DNA of 64,000 nucleotides from JABSQH01 sp965230015 (GCA_965230015.1 CBDDKF010000001.1:62001-126000), one strand, 5' to 3'; positions 26,073 to 36,331 are shown, counted from the first letter of the stretch. Program-made: numbers and translations. The notes: generated from the letters alone by a model not told the origin.

Positions 26073-27598
26073 TCGGCCTCGTCTCGTCCGTGCTGGCCCA
26101 GGCCAGCGAGTGGGTGTCGCCCACCATCGACTGGCACGCGCTCGCCCCCGAACTCGTGCTGGTGGTCGGCATCAACTTGGTGCTGTTGCTCGACCTGCAG
26201 CTGCCCGATTCGAAGAAGTGGGCGATGGCCTCCATCACCGGCTTCGTGCTCCTTGCGGCGTTCGTTCCGGTCGTCACGCTGTGGGTGGTCGGCGACGACT
26301 CCACCAGATCGTTGTTCGACGGGCGCTATGTGATCGACGAGTACGCCCTCGTGTTGAAGGGTCTGTTCCTGCTCACCGCGTACGTGATCGTGCTGATGAG
26401 TCAGACCGAACTCGAAGAGGGCGGCTACTACCAGGGCGAGTTCTACGTGCTCATGCTGTGCAGCGTGCTCGGCATGGTGATGATGGCGTCGGCTCGCGAC
26501 CTGGTGAGCATCTTCGTGGCGCTCGAGCTGTTGTCGATCCCGGCCTACATGATGGCCGCCTGGCGCAAACGCGACGAGAAGTCGAACGAGGCAGGCGTGA
26601 AGTACTACCTGCTCGGCGTGTTCGCGTCGGCGGTGCTCCTCTACGGCATGAGCCTGCTGTACGGCGCCACCGGGTCGACGTTGCTCACCGATATCGGGGC
26701 GGCACTGTCCGACGGCGATCTCATCGGCCTCGAGGTGGTGGCGGTGGTCTTCGTGTTGTGCGGCTTCGCCTTCAAGATCTCGGCGGTGCCGTTCCACACC
26801 TGGGCTCCCGATACGTACGAAGGCGCACCGCTGCCGGTCACCGCGTTCTTGTCGGTGGCGTCGAAGGCGGCCGGCTTCGTTGCGTTGATGAGCATCATCT
26901 TCCTGGCGTTCCCCGGTGCCGACGGCGTGTCCGAGCCGCTGATCTGGGCGCTCGCTGCGCTCACGATGACGGTCGGCAACGTGCTGGCCCTGCGCCAGAC
27001 CAACCTCGTGCGCATGCTCGCCTACTCGTCGGTCAGCCAGGGTGGGTTCATCTTGATGCCGCTGGCCTACGCCGGCGACCCCAACGCCGGCGGCTCGGCG
27101 CTCAACGCGGTGATCGTGTACCTCCTTGTGTATGCGTTCATGAACCTCGGTGCCTTCGCCGTGGTCATGGCGGTCACCCGCAAGACCCACAGTGCCGAGA
27201 TGTCGGCATTTGGCGGCCTCTTCGGGTACGCCCCCGGTCTCGCCGTGGCGATGACGATCTTCTTCGCCTCGCTGGCGGGCATTCCGCCGCTCGGCGGCTG
27301 GTTCGCCAAGTTCAACGCGTTCCGTGCGTTGCTCGATGCCGGCACTACGTCGGCGTATGTGTTGGCGGCGATCGGTGCCGTCAACACCGTCATCGCCGCG
27401 GCGTACTACATGCGGGTGTTGCGCGTGGTCTGGATGGACGAGGCGCCCGACGGCGACACCACACCGATCGTCACCCCGGCACCGATCACCGCAGCCCTCG
27501 GGCTCACGGTGATCGGCACCATCGTGTTGGGTGTGCTGCCGAACATCGTCGCCCGATTCGGCGACCCCAACACGCTGACCGGCGCGTTCGGCTTCTGA
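26069..27598 (+). CDS. nuoN: NADH-quinone oxidoreductase subunit N
   Basis: This 509-residue third antiporter-like subunit (ND2) starts at a GTG inside the end of nuoM. Landmarks are DLVSIFVALELLSIPAYMMA with the membrane Glu, NEAGVKYYLLGVFASAVLLY, FKISAVPFHTWAPDTYEGAP with its Lys, LAYSSVSQGGF, and GIPPLGGWFAKFNAFR. It is the last structural gene of the operon; a MidA-type methyltransferase follows after 31 bp on the same strand. Confidence 0.96.
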   Translation: MIGLVSSVLAQASEWVSPTIDWHALAPELVLVVGINLVLLLDLQLPDSKKWAMASITGFVLLAAFVPVVTLWVVGDDSTRSLFDGRYVIDEYALVLKGLFLLTAYVIVLMSQTELEEGGYYQGEFYVLMLCSVLGMVMMASARDLVSIFVALELLSIPAYMMAAWRKRDEKSNEAGVKYYLLGVFASAVLLYGMSLLYGATGSTLLTDIGAALSDGDLIGLEVVAVVFVLCGFAFKISAVPFHTWAPDTYEGAPLPVTAFLSVASKAAGFVALMSIIFLAFPGADGVSEPLIWALAALTMTVGNVLALRQTNLVRMLAYSSVSQGGFILMPLAYAGDPNAGGSALNAVIVYLLVYAFMNLGAFAVVMAVTRKTHSAEMSAFGGLFGYAPGLAVAMTIFFASLAGIPPLGGWFAKFNAFRALLDAGTTSAYVLAAIGAVNTVIAAAYYMRVLRVVWMDEAPDGDTTPIVTPAPITAALGLTVIGTIVLGVLPNIVARFGDPNTLTGAFGF

Positions 27599-27629
27599 CC
27601 GCGCCGTTGGCCGCGCGAGGGGTCTCTCG

Positions 27630-28664
27630 ATGACCGACGAGATCCGCGCCGAGATCGAGCGAACTGGTGCGATCCCGTTCGAACGGTTCATGCATCTCGC
27701 CCTGTACGGCGAGCAGGGTTTCTACATGCGCGCCGATGGCGGGTCGGCCGGTCGGCGCGGCGACTTCTTGACGTCGCCGGAGGTCGGCCCGCTCTTCGGG
27801 GCGGTGGTGGCACGCATGCTCGACGCCGAGTGGGTGCGACTCGGGCGCCCCGACCCGTTCACCGTGGTCGATCTGGGTGCCGGACCGGGGACGCTGGCTC
27901 GGACGGTCGATGCTGCCGCACCGACGTGCCGCGACGCGATGCGCTACGTGGCCGTCGAGCTTTCCTCGGCCCAGCGCGCCCGCCATCCCGACCACGTCGT
28001 GTCGGTAGGGGAGCTCGCCGAGGTCGGTGCCGCGGCGTCGCTCGATGGGGTGGTGATCGCCAACGAGGTGCTCGACAACGTGCCGTTTCGGCTGGCAGTG
28101 TTCGACGGCGAATGGCGTGAAGCGTTCGTGGTGCTCGATGGTCACGGCGATCTCGTCGAGCGGCTCTCGGCGCCATTCGACTCGCCACCCACGGTGTTGC
28201 CCCCGTCGGCGGCGCATGGGGCGCGCGCTCCACTGGCCGGTGAAGCCGTCGACCTCGTCGACGCCGCGCGTTCGCTGTTGCGGTCGGGGACCGTCGTCGC
28301 GCTGGACTACGGCGTGGCGCGCACGGCCGAGCTCGCCCTGCGTCCGTGGCGCGACTGGTTGCGCACGTACCGCAACAACGAGCGCGGCGGGCACTATTTG
28401 GCCAACCCGGGCGAACAGGACATCACCGCCGACGTCGCCGTCGACCAGCTGCCGGGACACGACACGCTGCGCACGCAAGCGCAATGGCTCGCCCGCTGGG
28501 GCATCGACGACCTCGTCGCCGAAGGCAAGCAGGTGTGGTCGGAGCGCGCTGCCCGTCCCGACCTCGAAGCGATGCGGATGCGCAGCCGCATCAGCGAGTC
28601 CGAAGCCCTCCTCGACCCCGCTGGCCTCGGCGCCTTCCTCGCCCTCGAGTGGCGCACCCCGTAG
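27630..28664 (+). CDS. MidA/NDUFAF7-family class I methyltransferase (COG1565)
   Basis: This encodes 344 residues. Family features are IPFERFMHLALYGEQGFYM, GDFLTSPEVGPLFGAVVARM, motif I VVDLGAGPGTLARTV, ANEVLDNVPFRLAV (the conserved NEXXDxxP-type block) and VVALDYGV. In mitochondria NDUFAF7 symmetrically dimethylates one arginine of the 49-kDa complex I subunit, the NuoD homologue, and is needed for assembly. Here the gene lies 31 bp downstream of nuoN on the same strand, and NuoD keeps the target motif (Arg69 in HRGYEKL). The inferred role is modification of NuoD. The domain lacks any membrane segment, as expected for a soluble assembly factor. Confidence 0.85.
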   Translation: MTDEIRAEIERTGAIPFERFMHLALYGEQGFYMRADGGSAGRRGDFLTSPEVGPLFGAVVARMLDAEWVRLGRPDPFTVVDLGAGPGTLARTVDAAAPTCRDAMRYVAVELSSAQRARHPDHVVSVGELAEVGAAASLDGVVIANEVLDNVPFRLAVFDGEWREAFVVLDGHGDLVERLSAPFDSPPTVLPPSAAHGARAPLAGEAVDLVDAARSLLRSGTVVALDYGVARTAELALRPWRDWLRTYRNNERGGHYLANPGEQDITADVAVDQLPGHDTLRTQAQWLARWGIDDLVAEGKQVWSERAARPDLEAMRMRSRISESEALLDPAGLGAFLALEWRTP

Positions 28665-28666
28665 CC

Positions 28667-28753
28667 GTGTAACGGTGGTGTCAGACACCCTGTTACACCA
28701 GGCCAGCCGAACTTCGCTCGTCTGCGGATGCACCGTGTAACAGGGTGTCTGAC
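28667..28753. repeat. 32-bp inverted repeat downstream of the operon, right arm interrupted by the IS110 element
   Basis: The left arm is 28667-28698. Its reverse complement is found in two pieces: the first 19 bases at 28735-28753 and the last 13 at 30075-30087, with the insertion sequence between. Joined, the two pieces complement all 32 bases of the left arm, with 36 bp between arms. The left arm holds the palindrome GGTGTCAGACACC (28677-28689). In the uninterrupted state this would form a large hairpin after the nuo-midA operon, either a REP-like element or a terminator. Confidence 0.85.
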
Positions 28754-28759
28754 TGTGAG

Positions 28760-28990
28760 TGTGGGGGTGGCGCGCTGCTGCGGTTGGTGGTGGTGTGTTG
28801 TGGTTGATGACTTGGTGCGTGACTCTGTGTCTGACTGACCGTGGTGTCTTGTTGGTGACTTGTCCGTATTGGGTTGTTGGCCCCGGCCCTGGCCGGAGTG
28901 ACTGGCCTGATTAGGAGCTTGACCGCCAGTTGAGCCTGGCGTGTCCCATCACAGTCCTGCCGATCTCCGTCCTGGACCGGAACCTCACGT
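28760..28990 (+). ncRNA. Candidate bridge RNA of the IS110-family element
   Basis: The limits are approximate. Four short segments occur in the order known for IS621-type bridge RNAs. GTGTCTGACTG (28827-28837) repeats the left junction at 28745-28755 (left target guide). GTGGTGTC (28841-28848) is complementary to GACACCAC of the reconstructed target (right target guide); against the present right flank the match is CACCAC. TAGGAGC (28912-28918) repeats the right end of the element at 30065-30071 (left donor guide). CACAGTC (28950-28956) is complementary to GACTGTG across the left junction, 28751-28757 (right donor guide). A 6-bp hairpin CGCCAG/CTGGCG (28924-28941) and a GGCC-rich stem (28880-28895) are also present. 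Confidence 0.6.
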
Positions 28991-29013
28991 TCCACGTTCA
29001 AAGGAGAAACGCA

Positions 29014-30057
29014 GTGTCCATGCTGGCAGAAACTGTCGATGTCGTCATTGGTGTCGATACGCATAAACACACCCACACCGCGGCGATCGTGACCGCAGCA
29101 ACCGCGGCAACGGTCGAGACGACGACTGCTGATACCACCCCGGAGGGGTACCGGTGTCTTGTCGAGCGTGCTGAGCGTTGCGGCGGGTTACGGGCGTGGG
29201 CCATCGAAGGCGCCAACGGGTATGGCGCTGGATTGGCCCGCTTCCTTGTCGAGCGCGGCGAGGTGGTGATCGAACTGGACCGGCCCCAGCGAACCAAGCG
29301 TCGCCATGGCGCCAAGTCCGATCCGATCGACGCAGTACGCGCAGCCCGCGAGGCACTGAGCCGTGAGCATCTCAGCGAACCACGAGCCAGCGGCGCACGC
29401 CAGGCCCTCTCGGTGCGGCTCGCGGCTCGCCGTCTGGCAGTCGATTCGGGCACCGACACTCAACGTCAGCTCCACGCTCTCGTTGTCGCCGCGCCCGAAC
29501 AACTCCGCTCGAAACTCCGCAACATGACGACTGCTGAGATGCTCACGACCTGCAGTCGGCTACGCGTCGATCCTCGCTGGGACCTCACCACACGAGAAAC
29601 CGCGCACGTGCTGCGCTGCCTCGCCCGCCGAGCAACTGCCCTCGCTCACGAAGCCAAACAACACGAAACAGCAATCCGCAACATCGTCGGTTCCTGGCGC
29701 CCCGACATCATGAACAACTGCGGGGTCGGACCAATCGTCGCGGCCACCGTGTTATGCGCCTGGTCACACCCCGGACGGATCCGATCCGATGCCGCCTTCG
29801 CCATGCTCGCCGGGACCGCCCCCATCCCCGCATCATCAGGCATCACCAACCGACACCGACTCAACCGATCCGGCGACCGACGCCTCAACCAAGCAATCCA
29901 CACCATCGTGCTCACCCGCATGCGCCTCGACCCCACCACCAAGACCTACGTCGAACGCCGCCGCGCCGACGGCAAATCAACCCGCGACATCCAACGCTGC
30001 CTCAAGCGCTACATCACCCGCCAACTCTTCCGACAACTCGAACACCACACCACTTGA
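29014..30057 (+). CDS. IS110-family transposase (DEDD recombinase)
   Basis: This encodes 347 residues from a GTG with AAGGAG seven bases upstream; an in-frame ATG follows at 29020. The N-terminal RuvC-like DEDD domain shows the first Asp in VIGVDTHKHTHTAA, Glu in WAIEGANGYGAG and the third and fourth acids in AKSDPIDAVRAA. The C-terminal Transposase_20 domain has NNCGVGPIVAATVLCAWSHP, FAMLAGTAPIPASSG with the conserved Ser, and HRLNRSGDRRLNQAIHTIVL. The length is normal and no frameshift is seen, so it is probably active. A separate reading frame start at 28930 would lie within the non-coding left end and is not accepted. Confidence 0.92.
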   Translation: MSMLAETVDVVIGVDTHKHTHTAAIVTAATAATVETTTADTTPEGYRCLVERAERCGGLRAWAIEGANGYGAGLARFLVERGEVVIELDRPQRTKRRHGAKSDPIDAVRAAREALSREHLSEPRASGARQALSVRLAARRLAVDSGTDTQRQLHALVVAAPEQLRSKLRNMTTAEMLTTCSRLRVDPRWDLTTRETAHVLRCLARRATALAHEAKQHETAIRNIVGSWRPDIMNNCGVGPIVAATVLCAWSHPGRIRSDAAFAMLAGTAPIPASSGITNRHRLNRSGDRRLNQAIHTIVLTRMRLDPTTKTYVERRRADGKSTRDIQRCLKRYITRQLFRQLEHHTT

Positions 30058-30103
30058 CACCACATAGGAGCGTCACCACCGTTACACCTGGCAGTGTGTG
30101 GGC

Positions 30104-30526
30104 ATGCCTGCGGGGTACTCGGGGACGCCGTTGGCGAAGAAGCTGGGAATTCGCGCGGGCGACGTGGTCGCAGTGCTCGGCGAGCCGGACGGGTTTCGCG
30201 ATCTGCTGATCGACCTGCCCGACGACGTGACGTTCCGCACGCAGCTGCGTGGGTCGATCGACGTCGTCATCGCGTTCGCTACCCAGCGCAGGGCGCTGGT
30301 CAAACAGCTGGCCCGCGCCGAGCCGGTGATCCATCCCGACAAGTCGCTGTGGGTCGCCTGGCCGAAGACCACCGTGCCCAAGGGCGTGACCCGGATCGAT
30401 ACCGACCTCACGGGCGATGTGGTGCGGGCGGAGATCTTGTCGACCTCGCTGGTCGACGTGAAGGTGGCCGCCATCTCCGACGTGTGGTCGGGGCTGAAGG
30501 CGGTCTGGCGCAAAGAGCTGCGCTGA
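30104..30526 (+). CDS. DUF3052-family protein
   Basis: This encodes 140 residues from ATG 30104 (GTG 30098 is possible). Recognisable family sequence is GYSGTPLAKKLGIRAGDVVA, then LGEPDGFRDLLIDLPDDVTF, FATQRRALVKQLARA and ALWVAWPKTTVPKGVTRIDT-like text ending in the VDVKVAAISDVWSGLKAV block. Members are small cytosolic actinobacterial proteins of unknown function; no catalytic motif is known. The IS110 insertion ends 30 bp upstream, so its original promoter region has been separated from the nuo side. It is 79 bp upstream of acs on the same strand. Confidence 0.8.
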   Translation: MPAGYSGTPLAKKLGIRAGDVVAVLGEPDGFRDLLIDLPDDVTFRTQLRGSIDVVIAFATQRRALVKQLARAEPVIHPDKSLWVAWPKTTVPKGVTRIDTDLTGDVVRAEILSTSLVDVKVAAISDVWSGLKAVWRKELR

Positions 30527-30605
30527 CGCCCATCGCTGGGTTGGCGGCGCGCGTCGCCGCGGTGTCGGGGGAGACGGTCACGCCCTGCTGATCTACGATC
30601 CGGCC

Positions 30606-32564
<1,959 letters not shown>

Positions 32565-32642
32565 CCTCGTTGCGCACCCGACACGTGATGTCCACGTGCC
32601 GGAAGCCTCAAGTGTTCGTCATGAGGTGCCGATCTATCACCC

Positions 32643-34838
32643 ATGAAGTCCGCCGACGGTGAGCCGAGTTCGTCGATCCCCACGCTGACCTGGGACTCGG
32701 TTGTCAACGAGTCCCCAACCGAACCGGATCCGTCGTCGACAACCGCCGACGCTCCGGCAGACGGAGATGCAGTACCGACGGCTTCGGAACGGATCTCGTT
32801 CGACCTGCAACTCGATCTCGGCGGTGCGGCGGCCACGACACCGGCTGCGGACGCCAACAACGACGCTGCCGTTCCGCCGGCGGCGACGCCCCTCGCCGCC
32901 GCCAACCAGGATCCGGCCGCGTCGGTTGCCGACCGGGCCGTCCCTGCGACACCGCCCGTCGACCCCGTCGCACCGAACGTCGAGGCGCCGGCTGTGTTGA
33001 CCGTGGACCCATCGGTCGACGTCGCGACGCCACCGACGAGCACGGCCACCGACGCGCTCGCACCAGCCCCATCTAGCTCGGTCGCCATCTCGCCAGAACC
33101 GCCAACTGCGGCAACAAACGAGGCCGTCGTCGCGCCGTCAGCGGCGGACGTCGCGCCAGCCGCCGAACCAGGCATCGCGGCACCGCCAGCAGCTCCCGAG
33201 TCGTCGCCGCCGGTCGCCGACACCATCGTCGAACCAGTGGGCGATCCACAACCATCGACCCCGCCGCCGCCGCTGCCGACGATCCGCGAGGCGACACCGG
33301 TCGAGCCGATGCCGGTGACCCCGTCGGTGGCCCCGCCGCCGGCACCCGACGGCGTTCCCGTGCTCGCACCTCAGGTGGCGACCGCACCGCCGTCGGGGGC
33401 GATTCAGCTCCCCCCGTCACATCAGCCCGATCAGACGGCGATGGGCCGGGCGATCCCGACCGCCATCCCCACCGCGCCGCCGACGGCGGCCCCACGCCGT
33501 CGCCGCCGCGGGCGCGGCTTGCTCGCCCTGTTCTTCATCCTGCTGATCCTCGGGGGCATCGTTGCCGCCGCCGTGATCGTCGGCCGACCGATGCTGTTCC
33601 CCGAGTCCGAATGGGACGCCCAGGTCGAGCCGTACGCCGAGGCGATCGAGGAGGTTCGCGCGACGACGTTTGTCGAGCCGGTCGAGGTCGTTGCCGAGCC
33701 GGCCGCAGCGTTCGCTACTCGCGCCAATGCCCAACGGCTTGGCGAGTGGGAGTCGCAACTTCCCGTGTGGCGTTCGCTCGGGTTGGCCAACGGCACCGTG
33801 ACCGTCGAAGCAGTGGACGAGCTGCTCGAGGGCGGCTCCCCGGCGGCGTACGCGTCGAGCGACGGGCGGGTGTACTACGCCGACGACGCAGCAGGGGCGG
33901 AACTCGATGCTGCACTCACCGGCGCCTTGGTCGGTGCTGCGCTCGACCAAGAGGTTCGATGGTCCGCCGACCAGGCAACACGCACACTCGACGGTCGCTC
34001 GCTGGTCGATGCCGCGGTGCTCGCCGAGCAAGAGCGCGTCCGCTCACAAACTGCGTTCAGCGCCCCGCTGGCACCCCGCGATCCGGCCCGGCTGGCGTTC
34101 TTGCCGCCCGTACTCGGCTACCGGTCGATCGCCCCGGCGGTGTTCGCTGGATTGCTGCCCGCAGACGCGTCGGTCGACGCGGCAGCGATGGAGCGCTACG
34201 CCGCAGTCGGCGACATCGCCGTCAGCCCGTCGAACGCGCCGGTCCTGCCCGCAGGTGTGACCGCCGACGGCGAAGCGATCGCTCCCGACCAGAGCTTCTG
34301 GTATCTCGCCCTCGCTGCCTACGTCGACGCCCGGACGGCCGCAGCTGCGAGCGAGGCGATCGTCGAGTCGTCGCTGGTGACCGCAACTACGGATGGCGTC
34401 GTGTGCACGTACTCCACCTTCTCGGGCGGAGCCGTGCAGGCAACCACCACATTGCGCACGGCACTCGACGCGTGGGCGGCGGCCGCCCCGCCGGCATTCA
34501 ACGCGGCGGTGACCGTGCACGACGACGGCACGCTCCAACTGCGATCATGCGACCCGGGCGAGGGATTCGAGAACGGCGCACGCTTCGGCACCGCCAGCGA
34601 GCTGGTGGGCTTGCGGGCCGCCGAGCTGGCCACGTTCGCCGGCGTGGTCGACGCCGGTGGGTCCGACGCCGAGGTTGCCGCCGCACTCGATCGACTCGAG
34701 AGCACGGCGATCGGCGTGGAGCTGGCCACCCTGTCGCCCGACACGTCGACGAGCGATCTCGCCGCTGCCGCAGCAGCCGCAGTGGCCGATGTAGTGACGC
34801 CGCCTGCTGCGGCCCCGGCCCCCGCCGTCGAGGAATAG
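32643..34838 (+). CDS. Membrane-anchored protein with long disordered cytosolic Pro/Ala region
   Basis: This encodes 731 residues. Residues 1-280 are low complexity, rich in Pro, Ala, Ser, Thr and Asp. A basic patch (AAPRRRRRGRG) leads into one hydrophobic helix (LLALFFILLILGGIVAAAVIV, about 291-313). The remaining 415 residues lie outside the membrane. They contain two Cys (VVCTYSTFSGGAV and LRSCDPGEGF) about 50 residues apart, which could form a disulphide, plus Ala-rich helical segments. No enzyme family is recognised. The type II topology with a disordered cytoplasmic tail resembles envelope proteins that link cytosolic partners to the cell wall, but this is a guess. Confidence 0.65.
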   Translation: MKSADGEPSSSIPTLTWDSVVNESPTEPDPSSTTADAPADGDAVPTASERISFDLQLDLGGAAATTPAADANNDAAVPPAATPLAAANQDPAASVADRAVPATPPVDPVAPNVEAPAVLTVDPSVDVATPPTSTATDALAPAPSSSVAISPEPPTAATNEAVVAPSAADVAPAAEPGIAAPPAAPESSPPVADTIVEPVGDPQPSTPPPPLPTIREATPVEPMPVTPSVAPPPAPDGVPVLAPQVATAPPSGAIQLPPSHQPDQTAMGRAIPTAIPTAPPTAAPRRRRRGRGLLALFFILLILGGIVAAAVIVGRPMLFPESEWDAQVEPYAEAIEEVRATTFVEPVEVVAEPAAAFATRANAQRLGEWESQLPVWRSLGLANGTVTVEAVDELLEGGSPAAYASSDGRVYYADDAAGAELDAALTGALVGAALDQEVRWSADQATRTLDGRSLVDAAVLAEQERVRSQTAFSAPLAPRDPARLAFLPPVLGYRSIAPAVFAGLLPADASVDAAAMERYAAVGDIAVSPSNAPVLPAGVTADGEAIAPDQSFWYLALAAYVDARTAAAASEAIVESSLVTATTDGVVCTYSTFSGGAVQATTTLRTALDAWAAAAPPAFNAAVTVHDDGTLQLRSCDPGEGFENGARFGTASELVGLRAAELATFAGVVDAGGSDAEVAAALDRLESTAIGVELATLSPDTSTSDLAAAAAAAVADVVTPPAAAPAPAVEE

Positions 34839-34840
34839 AC

Positions 34841-34868
34841 GACGATCTGCCCCCTGGGGCAGATCGTC
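34841..34868. terminator. Bidirectional hairpin between convergent genes
   Basis: GACGATCTGCCCC (34841-34853) is perfectly complementary to 34856-34868, with two bases between the arms (effective loop about four). It lies just after the stop of the forward gene at 34838 and overlaps the first 2 bases of the yajQ stop codon. No U-tract follows on either strand, as is common in high-GC actinobacteria. Confidence 0.7.
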
Positions 34869-35355
34869 AGTTGCGGAAGTTCTCGAACTGCAGTGGGATG
34901 CCGATGTCTTCGCTCTTCAGCATGGCGATCACGTCCTGTAGTGCGTCGCGCTTCTTCGACGTGACGCGGATCGTGTCGCCCTGGGTCTGACTCGACACGC
35001 CCTTGGCGCCCTTCTCCTTGATCAGCTTGTTGATCGTCTTCGCCTTGTCCGACGAGATGCCCACCGCGATCGTTGCCACCTGGCGCACCGTGTTCTGGGT
35101 GGCCTCCTGCACGTCGCCGTAGTCGACGCCCTTCAGCGACACGCCGCGTTTGACGAGCTTCTCTTCCACCACGGTGCGCAGCGCGTTGAGCCGGTCTTCG
35201 CTCGCCGTGTGCATGGTGATCGTGAGCTCGTTGAGCTCGATCGTCGAGTCGGTGTTCTTGAAATCGAACCGGTTGGCGATCTCGCGCTGCGCCTGATCGA
35301 CGGCGTTGCGCACCTCTTGGCGATCGACCTCGGATACCACATCGAAGCTGGCCAT
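34867..35355 (-). CDS. yajQ: YajQ-family nucleotide-binding protein
   Basis: This encodes 162 residues from ATG 35355, chosen because MASFDVVSEVDRQEVRNAVD is the universal start of the family; a longer frame to 35415 adds unrelated residues. It has two ferredoxin-like domains with family blocks REIANRFDFKNTDSTIEL, KGVSLKGVDYGDVQEA, KAKTINKLIKEKGAKGV and QGDTIRVTSKKRDALQDVIA. Members bind c-di-GMP or other nucleotides and RNA in the cytosol and act as effectors. The window also contains a degenerate GGDEF-EAL protein at 48754, so c-di-GMP signalling may exist in this organism. Confidence 0.93.
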   Translation of the reverse strand: MASFDVVSEVDRQEVRNAVDQAQREIANRFDFKNTDSTIELNELTITMHTASEDRLNALRTVVEEKLVKRGVSLKGVDYGDVQEATQNTVRQVATIAVGISSDKAKTINKLIKEKGAKGVSSQTQGDTIRVTSKKRDALQDVIAMLKSEDIGIPLQFENFRN

Positions 35356-35421
35356 GAGCCGGAGGGTATCGCCTGATGGTTCGGCCCGATCGAGCGATAC
35401 GCTCTGAGCGCTCAACTACCA

Positions 35422-35507
35422 GGGTCGGTGTCCGAGCGGCCAAAGGAAGCAGACTGTAAATCTGCCGGCGTACGCCTTCGGAGGTTCGAATCCTCCCCGG
35501 CCCACCA
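35422..35507 (+). tRNA. tRNA-Tyr (anticodon GTA), CCA encoded
   Basis: The 86-base gene has a seven-pair acceptor stem (GGGTCGG with CCGGCCC, one U-G pair), the anticodon arm GCAGACTGTAAATCTGC with anticodon GTA, a long variable arm as expected for a class II bacterial tRNA-Tyr, and the T arm GGAGGTTCGAATCCTCC. CCA is encoded at 35505-35507. It lies 66 bp upstream of, and divergent to, yajQ. Confidence 0.97.
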
Positions 35508-35823
35508 CGCGAAGGATCCGAGCGGACTGTCGCCGAGTGCACGACTGCGGCGCCAACCGAGCACCGGGGCCACACCACCAGGACGAGCCTCGGCCTTGAT
35601 CACCAGGTTCCCGCCCTGGGCAAACCAGGCTCGGAGATCAACACGCTCGGCTTCGCCCGCCCCGACCCCACCCCCGCCTGGTCACCGCGACGTCGGCCGC
35701 AAGACTTGGTTCGCCCGGTCCAGATCGCCGCTGACGTCGAGGTCGGTGGTGGCGTCGCCGCGGACCACCGCGCCGCAGAGCCGGTGGTTGCCGACGCTGA
35801 TCGGCCAGCACCACGACGATGTG
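35508..35823. other. 316-bp region without a recognised gene
   Basis: No convincing gene is seen. On the minus strand, 35685-35790 reads VGNHRLCGAVVRGDATTDLD and onward with protein-like composition, but it starts inside the out-of-frame end of the DUF805 gene and has no own start. It may be the remnant of an extension lost by frameshift, or chance. Confidence 0.35.
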
Positions 35824-36183
35824 CTAGATCCGGTCGGGCACCGGCCCGTACTGGTTGGTCTGCTTGTCGCCTTCGATGATGAAGAACACGAGCAAGATGA
35901 TCCCGCCAATCAGCGGGATCAGCTGAAGCAGTAACAGCCACGCCGTCTTGTTGGTGTCGTGAAGGCGGCGAGCGCCGACGGCGAGCGACGGGATCAGCAA
36001 CGCCAGTGCGACGACCACGTAGACCACGAACAACAGCGTCGAGAGCTGAGCGAGGAGAAACAGAATGGCGAACAGGATCAGGTTGGCGAGCGTAAACCAC
36101 CAAAACTCCGCTCGCCCGGCTCGTCCCTCGAACTTGGCGTACCGTTCCAGGACAACCGCCCTCCAGGCGTCGATCATCGGCAT
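35824..36183 (-). CDS. DUF805-family inner membrane protein
   Basis: This encodes 119 residues from an ATG at 36183. The DUF805 signature is clear: FEGRAGRAEFWWFTLANLIL, LIPSLAVGARRLHDTNKTAW and a final QTNQYGPVPDRI. Four hydrophobic helices are seen (about 30-48, 52-70, 82-103). The conserved RxxFWWF and RRLHDxxxSGWW-type motifs are of unknown function; relatives in E. coli are YhaH and YhaI. The downstream tail, NQYGPxP, is typical. It is separated from the IS256-like remnant by about 150 bp and faces tRNA-Tyr. Confidence 0.88.
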   Translation of the reverse strand: MPMIDAWRAVVLERYAKFEGRAGRAEFWWFTLANLILFAILFLLAQLSTLLFVVYVVVALALLIPSLAVGARRLHDTNKTAWLLLLQLIPLIGGIILLVFFIIEGDKQTNQYGPVPDRI

Positions 36184-36331
36184 TGCGTTCTCCTCTCGTC
36201 TTGCCCGCGCATCTCGTGAGTGGCGGCGAAGCTAGTCGCGGCCGACGCCACCCGGTGGATCTTCAAAGAGTTGCCACTTCTCCGTCACAACCACGTTCGG
36301 GGGTCACCGCTGAAGCATCGAGACCCACCGG

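Larger units (their letters stand above)
28754..30074 (+). mobile_element. IS110-family insertion sequence, 1,321 bp, boundaries defined by the split inverted repeat
   Basis: The ends are set by restoring the interrupted 32-bp repeat; they are exact to within 1-2 bp. The element has a 260-bp non-coding left end, one recombinase gene and only 17 bp after its stop. That asymmetry fits the IS110 group, in which the long left end encodes the bridge RNA. No terminal inverted repeat is visible and no target duplication longer than 1-2 bp can be seen, both normal for this family. Confidence 0.8.

Noticed and set aside
28760..28990. Tandem GTGGTG-rich stretch as a simple repeat
   Set aside because: The order and identity of four guide-like segments explain it better as a structured RNA, although the G/T richness raises the chance of accidental short matches.
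28930..29013. Upstream extension of the IS110 transposase
   Set aside because: The extension lies in the left end that holds the donor guides; AAGGAG before GTG 29014 sets the start.
35428..35934. Forward frame overlapping tRNA-Tyr
   Set aside because: It starts inside the tRNA and continues antisense to the DUF805 gene, with no protein-like features.
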